Of a stretch of 64,000 bases of DNA, positions 1-10,328 are shown in pieces. The stretch covers positions 131,675,001 through 131,739,000 of the forward strand of contig CM032228.1 in the NCBI GenBank assembly GCA_019009955.1, written 5' to 3'. A program made the translations under genes and the position numbers. The first letter of the stretch is position 1; each line of letters begins with the position of its first letter. Source of the stretch: Riptortus pedestris. Lineage: Eukaryota; Arthropoda; Insecta; Hemiptera; Alydidae. Under the pieces are notes generated by a model, which did not search any database, had not been told where the DNA came from, and saw only the letters and a list, made by a program, of their open reading frames with translations.

Positions 1-89
1 TTGTTGCACAAGTAACACATCATTTTATTTACAGTAATAAATAATCTTCCTACTTCGAAAAAATAAATAAAACAATACTACTCTTCTAT

Positions 90-92
<3 letters not shown>

Positions 93-148
<56 letters not shown>
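93..148. repeat. (TA)n microsatellite
   Basis: This is an uninterrupted AT dinucleotide tract. It abuts the truncated left end of the Helitron-like copy that follows, the same arrangement as at 957-1010. The first 90 bases of the window are AT-rich and show nothing recognisable. Confidence 0.95.
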
Positions 149-151
<3 letters not shown>

Positions 152-152
<1 letters not shown>

Positions 153-952
153 GGACGAGGGTCTATACCCGTCGTTGCTGTGAATTAGTTAATAATAAAA
201 TTCATTTTTTATGTAAGACTTCACTGTCCTCCATATTGTCATATTTCCCGTCTCCTGTGCATTATGCATAGATTTGAATTATTAAGGACAAAATATTAAC
301 ATAGATTTGCATTTATTATTCCAGGTGAGGTACATATCAATATTTCTACTCGAATTAATTGATTCATACATAATTCCCGAAAAAGATGTATAATACAATG
401 AATGAATGAATGAACACGTTTATCGAAAAACAAATAGACAATGAAATACCTACAAATTTTAATACAGCTTATAATCATGGAAGAATTAATGCTAATTCAC
501 ATGCCGAGTTTTGTTAATGTCGGTTCAATCGTTAGTGCCCAACAAAATTGTTGGCTCCCGCTTTAGTATTTAGTGTATATCTCGTATATACTTTGTTATA
601 AGACTAAAGTTTATAACAAAAGTTTCTCTAAATAACAGAATAAACAACTTTTGTTATGTTCATACTTGCCGAAAAACCAATAGGAAACGAAATATCGCTA
701 TTTTTAATTCCAGGCCTCCCATATAACCCCCACTCCTGTTTGTCTTAAAGAAAATTAATATAGCCTAAAGTCTAAGTGGGGTTAGTAGTAATAGCAAGTT
801 TCATAAAATTCGGTTCAGCCGTTTTTGCGTGAAAAGGTAACAAACAAATAGACACCAAAGAAGCAAAATGCAGTTATGGTGTCTATGACATGTGAAACGA
901 AATGCTATCGTGAAATTTCAAGAAAAAAAATCAAAGTACAGACAGAGGTTAC

Positions 953-960
<8 letters not shown>
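152..960 (-). mobile_element. Helitron-like non-autonomous element, truncated copy
   Basis: The stretch aligns by eye with the longer copy at 12240-13572. Both share the block around ACCCGTCGTTG, the CTTCACTGTCCTCC segment, the AACTTTTGTTATG motif, the AGGCCTCCC...CCCCCACTCC block and the end ACAGACAGAGGTTACAA. The terminal CTAG hairpin seen in the longer copy is missing, so its 3' end (left side) is lost. It lies between two (TA)n tracts. No protein is encoded. Family membership is clear from repetition; the Helitron class is inferred from the better-preserved copies. Confidence 0.7.

Positions 961-1010
<50 letters not shown>
957..1010. repeat. (TA)n microsatellite
   Basis: This AT tract borders the Helitron-like copy at its 5' side. 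Confidence 0.95.
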
Positions 1011-1013
<3 letters not shown>

Positions 1014-1189
1014 TAAGTAGGCCATTATATATTCCATATTATGTGTACACAGAAATAATATAGTACCTCCCGTACTTTAAAGAATTTGCAGTCAGCCTGT
1101 TGCTCAACAAGTGTCTTCTATACCTTCCATGCGCGGAACCCCGCCAGGACTATTTAGAACGAACTGAGTTCAAAGAGGGCAAACTTAAA

Positions 1190-2145
1190 AAAAGTCCGTC
1201 AAGCAGGGACTGCGAAAACTAAGCAGATTTCCCACGCGAAAGTTTACAATAGATAAATATACATACAGGTAACACTACCCTGAATGTTAAGTGAATAAAT
1301 ACAAACGGTAATGAGAGATCTTTCAATCAATTTACAATACAAGTTAATAAACTCTACAACGGAAAGCGGCTGAATTGTAAACAAAAAGGCCAGCCAACCA
1401 CCTAGCGATGGATAGATGATAGACAAACAATTAATGAAATATATCTGAATATAATATATTAATTTTATTGAAAACAATTTACTGAAGCTAGTGCTGTAAT
1501 TTGTAATGATTCAGAATCAGCTCAATCAATGAAATTTTAGTACCAAGAACAAAAGAAGGGGCGGGATGGGGGGGGGGGTGTCAACAGAATGTATTTGCAT
1601 ATATCTCACAAAGAAAAAGTTCAATGGAAACAAAAGTTGGTATTTAACCTTGTAATGAAGTGGTTCATGAAATAACAGCTTATTGTCAATATGACATGAG
1701 TAAAACGGAGTTTGCTGAAGTCCGAAAACTGAAAATTGTGTCGGTTAATATTCAGGATAGGGAATAAATGTATATAACAATATTTAAAGTACTTTTAATG
1801 TGCAATAAGATTGGTTCTATATAACTTTTCGATCCGACGTATAGTAATAGAGATATTTTGAATTTTCGGAATTCCTCCCCTCTAAACCCCTCTCCCCTTG
1901 TCCGATTTCAGCCGTTAACGAACTTGATCTTTCTTTTTACATTAAACGGCTAAATACGTATCGAGTTTGGTAACGACTAAACAATAATTACCACTATAGC
2001 AGCAATAGACAAATTTGGCAGTTTTGAACGGACCTCATTTTCGTCATCTCCTAGGTAGAATCGATGGACATTTGAAGAAAAATTTCGTAAATCGCGTCAT
2101 GAGTACGACCTCAATAGCTGATTTCCCTTAGGGGAAATATGCTAA
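1190..2145 (-). mobile_element. HINE-like repeat, full-length copy
   Basis: The left end carries the hairpin end on the minus strand (AAAGTCCGTC, then CAGGGACTG) followed by AAGCAGATTTCCCAC. The right end is the near-palindrome around TTTCCCTTAGGGGAAAT. The interior holds one module on the minus strand, recognisable by CCGATTTCAGCC, TCCGAC and a poly-G tract near 1568. The TA tract present in most copies is absent here. Nothing is coded; short open frames inside it are chance. Confidence 0.75.
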
Positions 2146-2299
2146 CACACCAGTTCGCTAAAGCATTTTGAACAAAAACCGCCAGAACCACTCAAGGTGG
2201 ATGCTTGCATCTCCACTCTCTCTTGCCTCAGCGATCGTTTCTTGTGCTCCCTCACTCTCGCGCAGGGCTACCCTCGTATTCCAGTTTTCTATGTTCTGC

Positions 2300-2400
2300 G
2301 ACAATAGAATCGTCCCCCCCCCCGGCTACTTATCAGATTTTTACTTAGAAATAGAAAATATATGAGGAGAAGAGATCAGAAGTGTTTCGGGGTAATTTTA
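2300..2400 (+). repeat. HINE-like module fragment
   Basis: A poly-C tract is followed by TCAGATTTTTACTTAGAAAT and a GAGATCAGAAGTGT segment. The same order occurs at 4970-5030 and 14320-14385 inside other copies. It is an orphan piece with no element ends. Confidence 0.6.
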
Positions 2401-3157
2401 GTTTTGTGATACGGAAAAATATTATAGCAGTTGATCAGAGCTCTTTTAAGGCTTAGCCCAATCTCTGTTATTCCATAAGAGGATGCCTTAATTCATTTGG
2501 AGGAGGATAATAAGTATTGTAATGTTATAACGAGCCAACTGTATAATCCTACTTGTTGAGTAGACATTTTAATTGTTTAGTGCGTTGAAGTAATATGTTG
2601 ACTTCATAGGAAAATAATAAATCGGTAAATGTAAAGAGAAGGCTTAAAGACAAGAAGCTACTAAAGAGGTCTACTGGGTTAAATAAGTATATTTTCTTTT
2701 TCTGAGAGAGAGGGTCGGACTGTGGCAGTTCTATTATGACAAGGACAATAGCCGCAGACTGTATGGGATGAAGCCCGCAATTCCCTCGCCTCTCAGCTCC
2801 TATTCCACCAACCATACCTATTTTCCATCCGCGGCCATCAACACAATTTACTCTATAAAGCACCTCTAGCACGTTCTATTCCAAAAGTATTCATGAATAT
2901 GTCCTCTTCCTGTTTTTAATAATATTAAGAAAACATAGGCATTGTATTTTCCTTTTTGGCTAATATTTTTCCAACTGAAATTTACAGGAGTCCGTTATCT
3001 ATCCCTGTAAAACATTGGGGCAACAGCTGGTATTTACTAGAACAGTGTCATTCAGGGGCGTTGCGTCAGGTGTGGGTGCGACGATCTGCGTTGTACCAGA
3101 TATTAATTAGATTGTAATTTCTCTGGAATCTGCTGGACGGTGGAGGTAGAGCACCAA
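2401..3157. other. Unannotated intergenic stretch
   Basis: I recognise no gene or repeat here. A 107-codon open frame on the minus strand at 2549-2872 shows no family resemblance and sits in ordinary AT-rich DNA, so I leave it uncalled. Confidence 0.6.
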
Positions 3158-3219
3158 TTGATAAGGATCAATAAAAAGGCCTTGTCCTCTACTATTGTTT
3201 ATGTCCTGTTAATTTTATG

Positions 3220-3252
3220 CACTTTCGATGTCAGCACTCCCATCGTCAGTGG
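3220..3252 (-). ncRNA. Hammerhead-like ribozyme core, left arm
   Basis: Read on the minus strand it gives CACTGACGA, a 16-nt hairpin region, then GAAAGTG. CTGACGA fits the hammerhead CUGANGA box and GAAA fits the second box. Helix II is imperfect in this arm. Activity cannot be judged by eye. Confidence 0.4.
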
Positions 3253-3653
3253 CTGCTGACGAACAAAAACTAATACCCCTACTAATATTATTAGTATATG
3301 GTGGTTCATTTAATTTTTTAGTTGTCTTTTCCATTACAGTTCCTCTGGTGTGCATTTCAGGGTCTTTCCCCCCACTGTGATATTTTAATATTATTTCCCT
3401 ATTTATAATTTGTATTGTTTTTTAATTTTATTTATAGTTTATAGATTTTAAGGTTTTATCTTTGACATATGCTAATCGTTTTTAACTTTTCTAATTTTAT
3501 TAGTTGACTATTTATTAAATTTTCTATTGTTTTTATCCTGGATTTATTTTGGTTTTAATGTTTTTATTCTTTGTTTTGGTTTTGTGACTGTTTTTTACAC
3601 TGTCGGCCATGCTATGATTGTTAAATAAACTTAAGGTTTTGTTTGTCAGCAGG

Positions 3654-3684
3654 CACTGACAATGGAGCGCTGACTCCGAAAGTG
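3654..3684 (+). ncRNA. Hammerhead-like ribozyme core, right arm
   Basis: CACTGACAA is followed by a clean GGAG/CTCC helix with loop CGCTGA, then GAAAGTG. The first box has A where G is expected at the sixth position (CUGACAA), which would probably impair catalysis. Together with the left arm it implies an ancestor with a complete CUGACGA...GGAG/CUCC...GAAA core. Confidence 0.45.
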
Positions 3685-3744
3685 AACTATGATAAAATTA
3701 AAAACAATAATAGAGGGCAAGGCATTTTCATTGATCCTTATAGA

Positions 3745-4024
3745 TTCTAATTTGTATACATTGAAAATTCTTCACATATTTGACGGCACAACGATAGATA
3801 AATAACTTAATAAACATCTATGTGCACATATAAATATTTATGCATAGAAATTAGTAACCGCTACTTTATAACTTTAGAAGTCTAAAACAAATAAATTTGG
3901 AAATTTAACCACATTTAATTTTTGCCCAGACCAGATTAAATCAGAAAGAAGAAGACAATTATTAACTACCGTTTTGCCCTTTAATAGATATAAGAAAATG
4001 AACCATACTCACAAGACTAACCTG
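3745..4024. other. Unannotated AT-rich stretch
   Basis: No coding or repeat signal is recognised. Confidence 0.6.
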
Positions 4025-5278
4025 ATACTGAAAAAGTACGTCACGCAGGGGCTGTGTAAACTAAGCACAGTGTAAATTCCCAAGTGAATTTTAATAATAG
4101 ATAAACCTACATACTGCTAACACAACACCACCGTGAATAAATACAAATGGTAATAAGAAATCTTTTCCCTCCCGGCGGAAAGCGTCTCAAATGTAAACAA
4201 ACAGGTTTCCCAACGGCTTTTAGTTATTGTTTTTCTTTCCGTACGTCGGATCGAAAAATTGTATAAAATCAATGTTATTGCAATTCAATCATCTATAAAT
4301 GTTATTATATACATATTTTCTTCATCATGAGTATTAACAAAGATATTTGGATCGTTTAGTTTTCAGCCTTCGGTAAACCCCTACTCCGTGTTATGTCATA
4401 ATAACAAGAAGCTGTTAAATACTGAACCATTTTATTCTAAGCTTAAATACCATATATTATTTTAAAAAGAACTCTATTATCCGAAATGGAGCAAATTCGT
4501 GGTGTTATGACATCGTAGACTTTTTTTAAAGTTAATTCATCAAGATTTTACGTTCTCATCTCAACAATGTTTATTTGCTCTATACCATATTTAACGGTGT
4601 CAGTCAACTCTAAAGATCGTATTTGTTAATTGCTGAAATTAGACCTTGAAAAGGGAGGGATAGAGGAGGGGAAATTCGAAAGTAACCCCCCCCCGTCTTA
4701 AATTTTAGGACTACTAAAATTTGATTTATTGCGATAAAATTGATTCTGATTAATTATAAATTACAGTGCTAGATATAGTGCATAGTTTTCAATAAAATTA
4801 ATATGTTATATTCCGATATGTTTCAGTTATTTTTAGCAGATTTCCCTTAAGGGAATATTTGGATCTATAATATTTATAGATGATTGACCGCAATAACATT
4901 GATTTTATACAATTTTTCGATCCGACGTACAACTACCACGTACTTTCTTGTTTTCATTCTTCTGTAAACCCCCCCCACTCATCAGATTTTTACTTAGAAA
5001 TAGAAATTTCATGGCGAAATGAGTTGGAGTGTATCCACTAGGGAATGTGCTAACTTTAAGTAGTCACTGCGTGACAGACTTCTTACGTTTTCTGCATCAG
5101 AGGATTCTAACATGGGATATAATCGTCACAATAATTAACTGATTACGTTGCACATTCTGTTTAATTAGGCTCCTTACCATGAAAAAATACCCAATAGATA
5201 GTGAGATGAGATGACCAGTTTCTCATGCCAGCACGAAGTGATCTGTTTAGTTTACGCAGGCACTGCGTGGCGGACTTT
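4025..5278. mobile_element. Rearranged cluster of HINE-like copies
   Basis: Pieces of the family are joined in mixed orientation. A minus-strand terminal end (GTACGTCACGCAGGGGCTG) at 4027-4085 runs into minus-strand interior to about 4204. A switch to plus-strand interior follows (TACGTCGGATCG at 4243). A plus-strand palindromic 5' end (TTAGCAGATTTCCCTTAAGG) lies at 4833-4852, then an inverted internal piece at 4856-4931, more plus-strand interior, and a plus-strand 3' end (GTTTACGCAGGCACTGCGTG) at 5248-5278. The 4247-4320 and 4856-4931 segments are inverted copies. Confidence 0.65.
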
Positions 5279-5397
5279 TAGCAGATTTCCCTTAAGGGAA
5301 ATCAGCTATTGAGGTCGTACTCATGACGCGAGTTTCGAAAAATCTCTTCAAATGTCCATCGATCCTACCCAGGAGATGACGAAAATGAGGTCCGTTC

Positions 5398-5461
<64 letters not shown>

Positions 5462-5950
5462 CTGTTAACGCTCTAGCGGTCGCAATTATTGTTTGATCGT
5501 TATCAACAACAAACTCGAAATTTAATCGTTTTATGTAAAAAGGAAGATCAAGTTCGTTAATGGCTGAAATCGGACCAGTGGGGGGTTTAGAGGGGGGATT
5601 TTTGAAAATTCGAATATCTCCGTTATTATGCGTCGGATCGAAAATTTGTATAAAATCGATCTTATTGCAAATTAAATTTACTATAAATATTATTCTATAC
5701 ATTTATTCTGTATCTTGTATATTAACCGAGATATTTGCATTTGTATTCTGTCTGTGGTCGGCAGGAATCGGCTGTTCGGTACTTTCCGAAGAGTCGCCTT
5801 TGGCGACCGTTTTCGTAACTGTTCGTCCCTCGTGAATAAGTTTAGAGATCCCTTACTACTACACTTGTTATTGGGCAGATGTCTCTATTGTAAAACTTCA
5901 CGTGGGAAATCTGCTTATTTTACGCAGCCCCAGTGTGACGGACTTTTTTT
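5279..5950 (+). mobile_element. HINE-like repeat, full-length copy
   Basis: It begins at the palindrome (AGCAGATTTCCC then its complement). It continues through TCATGACG, GATGACGAAAATGAGG, a long TA tract (5403-5457), GTTAACGCTCTAGCGGTCG and one module (GGCTGAAATCGGACC, then TCTCCG, TCGGATCG). It ends in CACGTGGGAAATCTGCT, the end hairpin and GACGGACTTTT. Its 5' end is fused to the 3' end of the preceding copy. Open frames across it on either strand are by-products of the repeat. Confidence 0.8.
5403..5457. repeat. (TA)n tract inside HINE-like copy
   Basis: This is the central AT microsatellite of the repeat family. It is positioned between GTCCGTTCAAAAT and TTGTCTGTTAACGC. Confidence 0.95.
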
Positions 5951-6204
5951 ATTTATTGCCTACAATGGATCAGAAGACATAGAAGCTCTACCGAACTTTG
6001 TGACTTACCGAGAGATCGGAAATAACGATATTCAAATTTTCAAAAATGACCTTCATGACGTTGCCTATTATCATCTGACCTGAAACAAAGCAGTAAAGAA
6101 ATAAGTACTTGTTACTAAATCTAGGCTCTATTCCAGACCAAAATTGTATAAGAACCATCTTCAAGAGTACAATAGCTGATCAATTAATAGGCACTTCCCA
6201 TTTA

Positions 6205-6370
6205 TAGGCATTGCTAAGGGCGGTGGTTGTTTAATGGTAAAATCACGGGATTTCTGAGTTTCAGGTTACATATTCAAGCCCCGTGATCCAAAGCTAAATG
6301 TTATTTATTTGTGTGGTAACCAAAATTTAAGGATGGACTTATATCCGTTCCTCGGTATGTTCTAGAATAG
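6205..6370 (+). mobile_element. Possible tRNA-derived SINE
   Basis: TGGTTGTTTAATGG resembles an A box. Some 45 bases later ATTCAAGCCCC resembles a B box, and the CACGGG/CCCGTG pairing gives a tRNA-like arm. The following 60 bases have no second copy that I can find. It could be a degenerate tRNA pseudogene or a SINE head. It is not a functional tRNA, since no proper acceptor stem is seen. Confidence 0.35.
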
Positions 6371-6529
6371 TTATTTCAATTAAAAAAATAGTCATATTCG
6401 GTCATTTGTGCCAAGACGGCCGCCAAGCCAAAGATATTTATTTTCGTTTCCTATTATTATAGCATTATGTGGTGACAGTGTTAACAATATGAAAAACCAA
6501 GAATATTAGTGTAAACAGGAATCAAAATA

Positions 6530-7240
6530 CCAGATGGATATGAGATGTTGAGTGTCTCAGTTAATCTAACTTAAAATAACAAAAGAGCAGGAGAGGGGCT
6601 TAGCTGAAGCTGATGATAAAAATACAAATATCTCGCTTGCGAGATAGAAAGAATTGCATGATTTATAGCAAAACTAAATTTAAAGTAAGATTGGATATTT
6701 CAAATATTTTGATCCGATTCATAATTCCTGAGATATTATAAATTTTTGGGTTTTCTCCCTCTAATCCCTTCCCCGTGGACCGATTTCAGCCACGTTTTAA
6801 TATGAGATGAGAGGAAGAGGGGGTTTGTTAAAGACCGAACACTAAAAAATGAAAAATGCCTCCGTTAATATATAAGATACTAAACAAATGTATAGAACAA
6901 CATTTAAATGTAATTAACTTTAGCAACAAGATAGGTTATATACAATTTTAGATGCAACACATAATATCGAAGATATTCTGAAATAACCCCTTCCAAAACT
7001 TCCCCCCCCCCAGTCCGATTTCAACCATTAGCGAAATTGAATATTGAATAAAACGTATAAATATCGTGTTCGGTGAAGATAAAAAAAAATATTGCGAACG
7101 ATTGTGTGTCAATATATAGCTCATATAGCTTTTACCTGGTTCTTTTTTATTTATTCCTGGGTGTGATTGTTTGGAAATTTTAAGAGAGGTTTCGAAAATT
7201 GCTTCATGAATTCAACCTCACTAGCTGATATACTAAAAAA
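6530..7240 (-). mobile_element. HINE-like repeat, degenerate, two modules
   Basis: Two successive interior modules on the minus strand are visible. Each has AACAA...ATAAGATTGG-type sequence, a GATCCGA/GATGCAA block, a C-rich tract and CCGATTTCA, near 6700-6790 and 6900-7030. The distal part retains GAGGTTTCGAAAATTGCTTCATGAATTC and ends at AGCTGATAT without the palindrome. The hairpin end is missing on the left. Module duplication inside one copy is the notable feature. Confidence 0.6.
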
Positions 7241-9697
7241 CACGAAGTATATAGCCTGTGCTATAGATAAAGGTTAAATATAAACGATGCAGCAAATCGA
7301 TACACGGTGATAAAATAAATATATTTCCCGCATGCTGATATAATTCACTTATTATATATTATATCACTTGTTATTTAAGTCCCATATCCTTTTTCGCCTT
7401 TAGAAGCAGCTCCTTGTAAATAAGGTATTAATTAAAGGTATAAAAAGCTCGCGCTGAGTGTGAGTGTATACACACACATATATAAGTGAAAATACTGACA
7501 ATGAACTATATAGATTCTGAGTAAAGGTTGTGTTTAGAAGCATTTTCATAGAATCCCGTAGTTTCCTTGCCTCTTATATATTCTTCAACTTTTCTAAGCC
7601 TAATGGCAATAGATAGGTACTCTGTAAATAAGAACGAGGTGCGTGATTTAGGTAAATAGCTACTTGGGGCTGGAAGGGGTAGTTATAATTTGGTCGTAGA
7701 GATAGGGGATGATCAAGGGATGAGAGAGGCAAAGAAGGAAAAAGGAGCTGTTGGGGTTCAGGCATTTCCCATTACCGTTCCGTCTTATCGCCACTCGTTT
7801 ATCAACCCTCTCTTTTACTTAACCATCTACTACTACTTCTTACTTTATTTTTACTTAACTCTCTCTTAATGTCTTTGATTACATTAATTAAAATCTAATA
7901 TCACTTTCTTAAATACGGATTCCATTATATTGGGTATAATTGAATAATTTTACGCATTAATTAGTATTCATTGTAATTAAAACATTAGAGCCGAGAAGAG
8001 ATCATTAGCCTGACGAAAACATTTAACTATTACTTACAAATGCCTTGAGAATGATAATGTGAACATATTTTCGGTCTTTTCTACTTTAGGTACGCCTGTT
8101 ACTTTTGATGAAGATCAGTCATTTATATTAATACTATGTTTCCACCATTGTTTAACAAAGGTTTGTGTTTTGTTTATTTAAGAAAACAAAATTCAACCTG
8201 TAAATAACCTTTTGTTACCAAAACAAAAAAACAGTTAATTTCCTCTAGAAGGGTGCTTAACTGCATATTTCATTTGGTGGTCAATAATTTTTAATCGATT
8301 TTAGTATATTTTCACATGAGTCTCGCTTTTCATAATCTTCTCCAATAGGTGGTGGCCTGGTCACAACCCGTCCCAATTAGCCATAGTAGCAAAAAATGGA
8401 TGTAAATAGATCGTTATCATTTTACCCCCCCCCTTTTTGAAACCCTCATGTAATGGCTCAAGAAGGGGTTAACTTGGGAGTTAAATGAAAATATATCCGT
8501 TATATTTATTTGGTTCTACAAATATTACTTGTCCAATCTTGTTCCAAATAAATTTTACACAATCTTGTTTCACATATTTTTTTCTTCCCTAACTAGAGAT
8601 TTATGCAAGACATTTTTATTTCTTTTGTTATTCAGGGATTAATAATCTCCCACTCTTACTCATGTCATATTATGAATATGCCAATAAATACCGAAACGTC
8701 TTATTTCAAATATGGGATTGATTTTATTTGATGTTTACTGCGTGTGCTACATTGATTAATTAGTAATATATTTCATCAATGGACATTAATGCCTTTGTGA
8801 TCTAGAGGCCTTATTTTTATTTCATCGATATCATATTCGATATTTAACCAAATCATGTAAAAGCTAAAGTCACTAAAGAAGTGGCGTTTAGAAAAGAAAA
8901 CATTTTGAAATATCTTCATTTTCTAAGACTAACCTTTTAAAAAATGTATTATTCCACAATTGTTGCTCTTTAACTTACAACCAAATAAGCTTGGAAGTCA
9001 AATTATGAAGGCTAAAACATGGCAGTATTCAGTTTATAACCATAAAAGTTTTACTTAAAACCTGAATAACTAAACAAAGTGACGAATGAAAAATGTGTCC
9101 GTACAATATAATTATATCACTTGTACAATTTTCAGAAAACGATATTCAATTGAGACTAAAGAGAATCAGTTGACAGCAAAATCAGTTGACGTTTTGTAAC
9201 TTATAAAAATTGAAATGCTGATATTTTGAAGAATACACAATGAAGGTTCAGTATATTGCAGGATGGGAAACAGCAATAAATCTATTTAACCTCCCTCAAA
9301 TATAGGCCCCAAAGAGGAATTTAGCAGAAGGACCAATGAACCAGTATGTAATGGGTCAAAACAAAGTATAAAAAATATCCAAGATTCCTTAAATTTACGT
9401 TAAGACTAAAGATCTATATAAATACAGCTCACAGGATTGCCCGATTTTCTCCTTTAGTTCGGTGGCAATAATTTCGTTTTACGTTTCAGCCCAATGGCGT
9501 CATAATTGAAAATCTTTTCTGTCTATCTGCATGTTTTTTGCTTTTCGAAAATATGTAAAGAACATGAAGAATAACGATTATGGTTCTCAAACGTTCAATA
9601 CATTTATGTATTTCGAAGTTAGAACTTCCGAATTCCGGGAGCAAAAGACTTTATTCCTGCCCCTTTAAAACTCCTGAGTATTATTAATACGAGGTAT
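7241..9697. other. Unannotated AT-rich stretch
   Basis: Apart from a SINE 3' end at about 8340-8420, no gene or repeat is recognised. A 63-codon minus-strand frame at 7574-7765 has no recognisable features. Confidence 0.6.
8340..8420 (+). mobile_element. SINE 3' fragment
   Basis: The sequence AGGTGGTGGCCTGGTCACAA continues to CCCGTCCCAATTAGCC and ATGGATGTAAATA. This matches the 3' body of the SINE at 57195-57420 (AACCTGTAAATAGCCCGTCC, then GTGGACGTTAATAAA). The head and CTAGTCCCACCCTGG block are missing. Confidence 0.5.
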
Positions 9698-10328
9698 TAG
9701 CAGAATTTCCTTAAGAGAAATCAGCTATTGAGGTTACACTCATGACGAGATTGCGAAAAATGTCTTCAAATGACCATCGATCCTATTCAGGATATGACAA
9801 AAATGCGGTCCTTTCAAAACTGTATATAAATGTGTGTGTGTGTGTGCGTGCGTGAGTGTGTGTTTCATTCTGCTGACGCTCTAGCGGGAGCAATATTTGT
9901 TTAATCCTTACCAAACTCGATATTTAAATGTTTTATAAGAAACTAAAGATCAAGTTCGCTAATGGCTGAAATCGGACCAAGGAGAGAGGTGTTAAGAAGG
10001 GGTAATTTTGAAAATTCCAAATATCTCTGGCATTAAGCGTCGGATCAAAAAATTGTATATAACCAATCTTATTGTAAATTTAATGTTCCATGAATGTTTT
10101 ATGTACGCTTTTTCACTATCTTGTTTATTAACCGAGATATTTGCATTTTATAGTTTTCGGCCATCAGTAAAGCCCCATTCCTACTCACGTCATGTTAACA
10201 ATAAGCTGTTATATTATGAAGCACTTTATTGGAAGCGTAAATACCAAATATTTTTCTCTAAATGAATATACGTTACGCACGTGGGGAAATCTGCTTAGTT
10301 AACGCAGTCCCTGCGCGACCGACTTTTT
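9698..10328 (+). mobile_element. HINE-like repeat, full-length copy with (TG)n core
   Basis: A slightly decayed palindrome (AGCAGAATTTCCTTAAGAGAAAT) starts it, followed by the usual interior. The end is GTGGGGAAATCTGCT, then GTTAACGCAGTCCCTGCGC and a GACTTTTTT tail. The central microsatellite is a TG-rich tract (9832-9863) rather than TA. Confidence 0.75.

Larger units (their letters stand above)
3158..3744. mobile_element. Penelope-like terminal-repeat foldback
   Basis: Two arms of about 105 bp, 3158-3268 and 3637-3744, are inverted copies of each other, separated by about 370 bp of T-rich sequence. Each arm contains a hammerhead-like core, with CTGACRA before and GAAAGTG after a short hairpin. 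Inverted terminal repeats with hammerhead cores are known for Penelope-like retroelements. No reverse transcriptase is visible between the arms, so this would be a remnant or a non-autonomous derivative. Confidence 0.5.

Noticed and set aside
2549..2872. 107-codon minus-strand frame outside known repeats
   Set aside because: No recognisable motif, low-complexity hydrophobic C-terminal half, and no splice or promoter context; chance is adequate for an AT-rich genome.
5292..5702. 136-codon minus-strand open frame
   Set aside because: It runs through the TA tract and interior of a HINE-like copy; related frames appear in other copies only where the repeat happens to be open.
6220..6300. Functional tRNA gene
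   Set aside because: A-box and B-box-like motifs are present, but no complete cloverleaf or acceptor stem can be drawn, so I kept it only as a possible SINE or tRNA relic.
9832..9863. Possible CRISPR-like or other regularly spaced array
   Set aside because: Repeats here are dinucleotide tracts and dispersed transposon copies; there is no repeat-spacer periodicity, and the window is eukaryotic in character.
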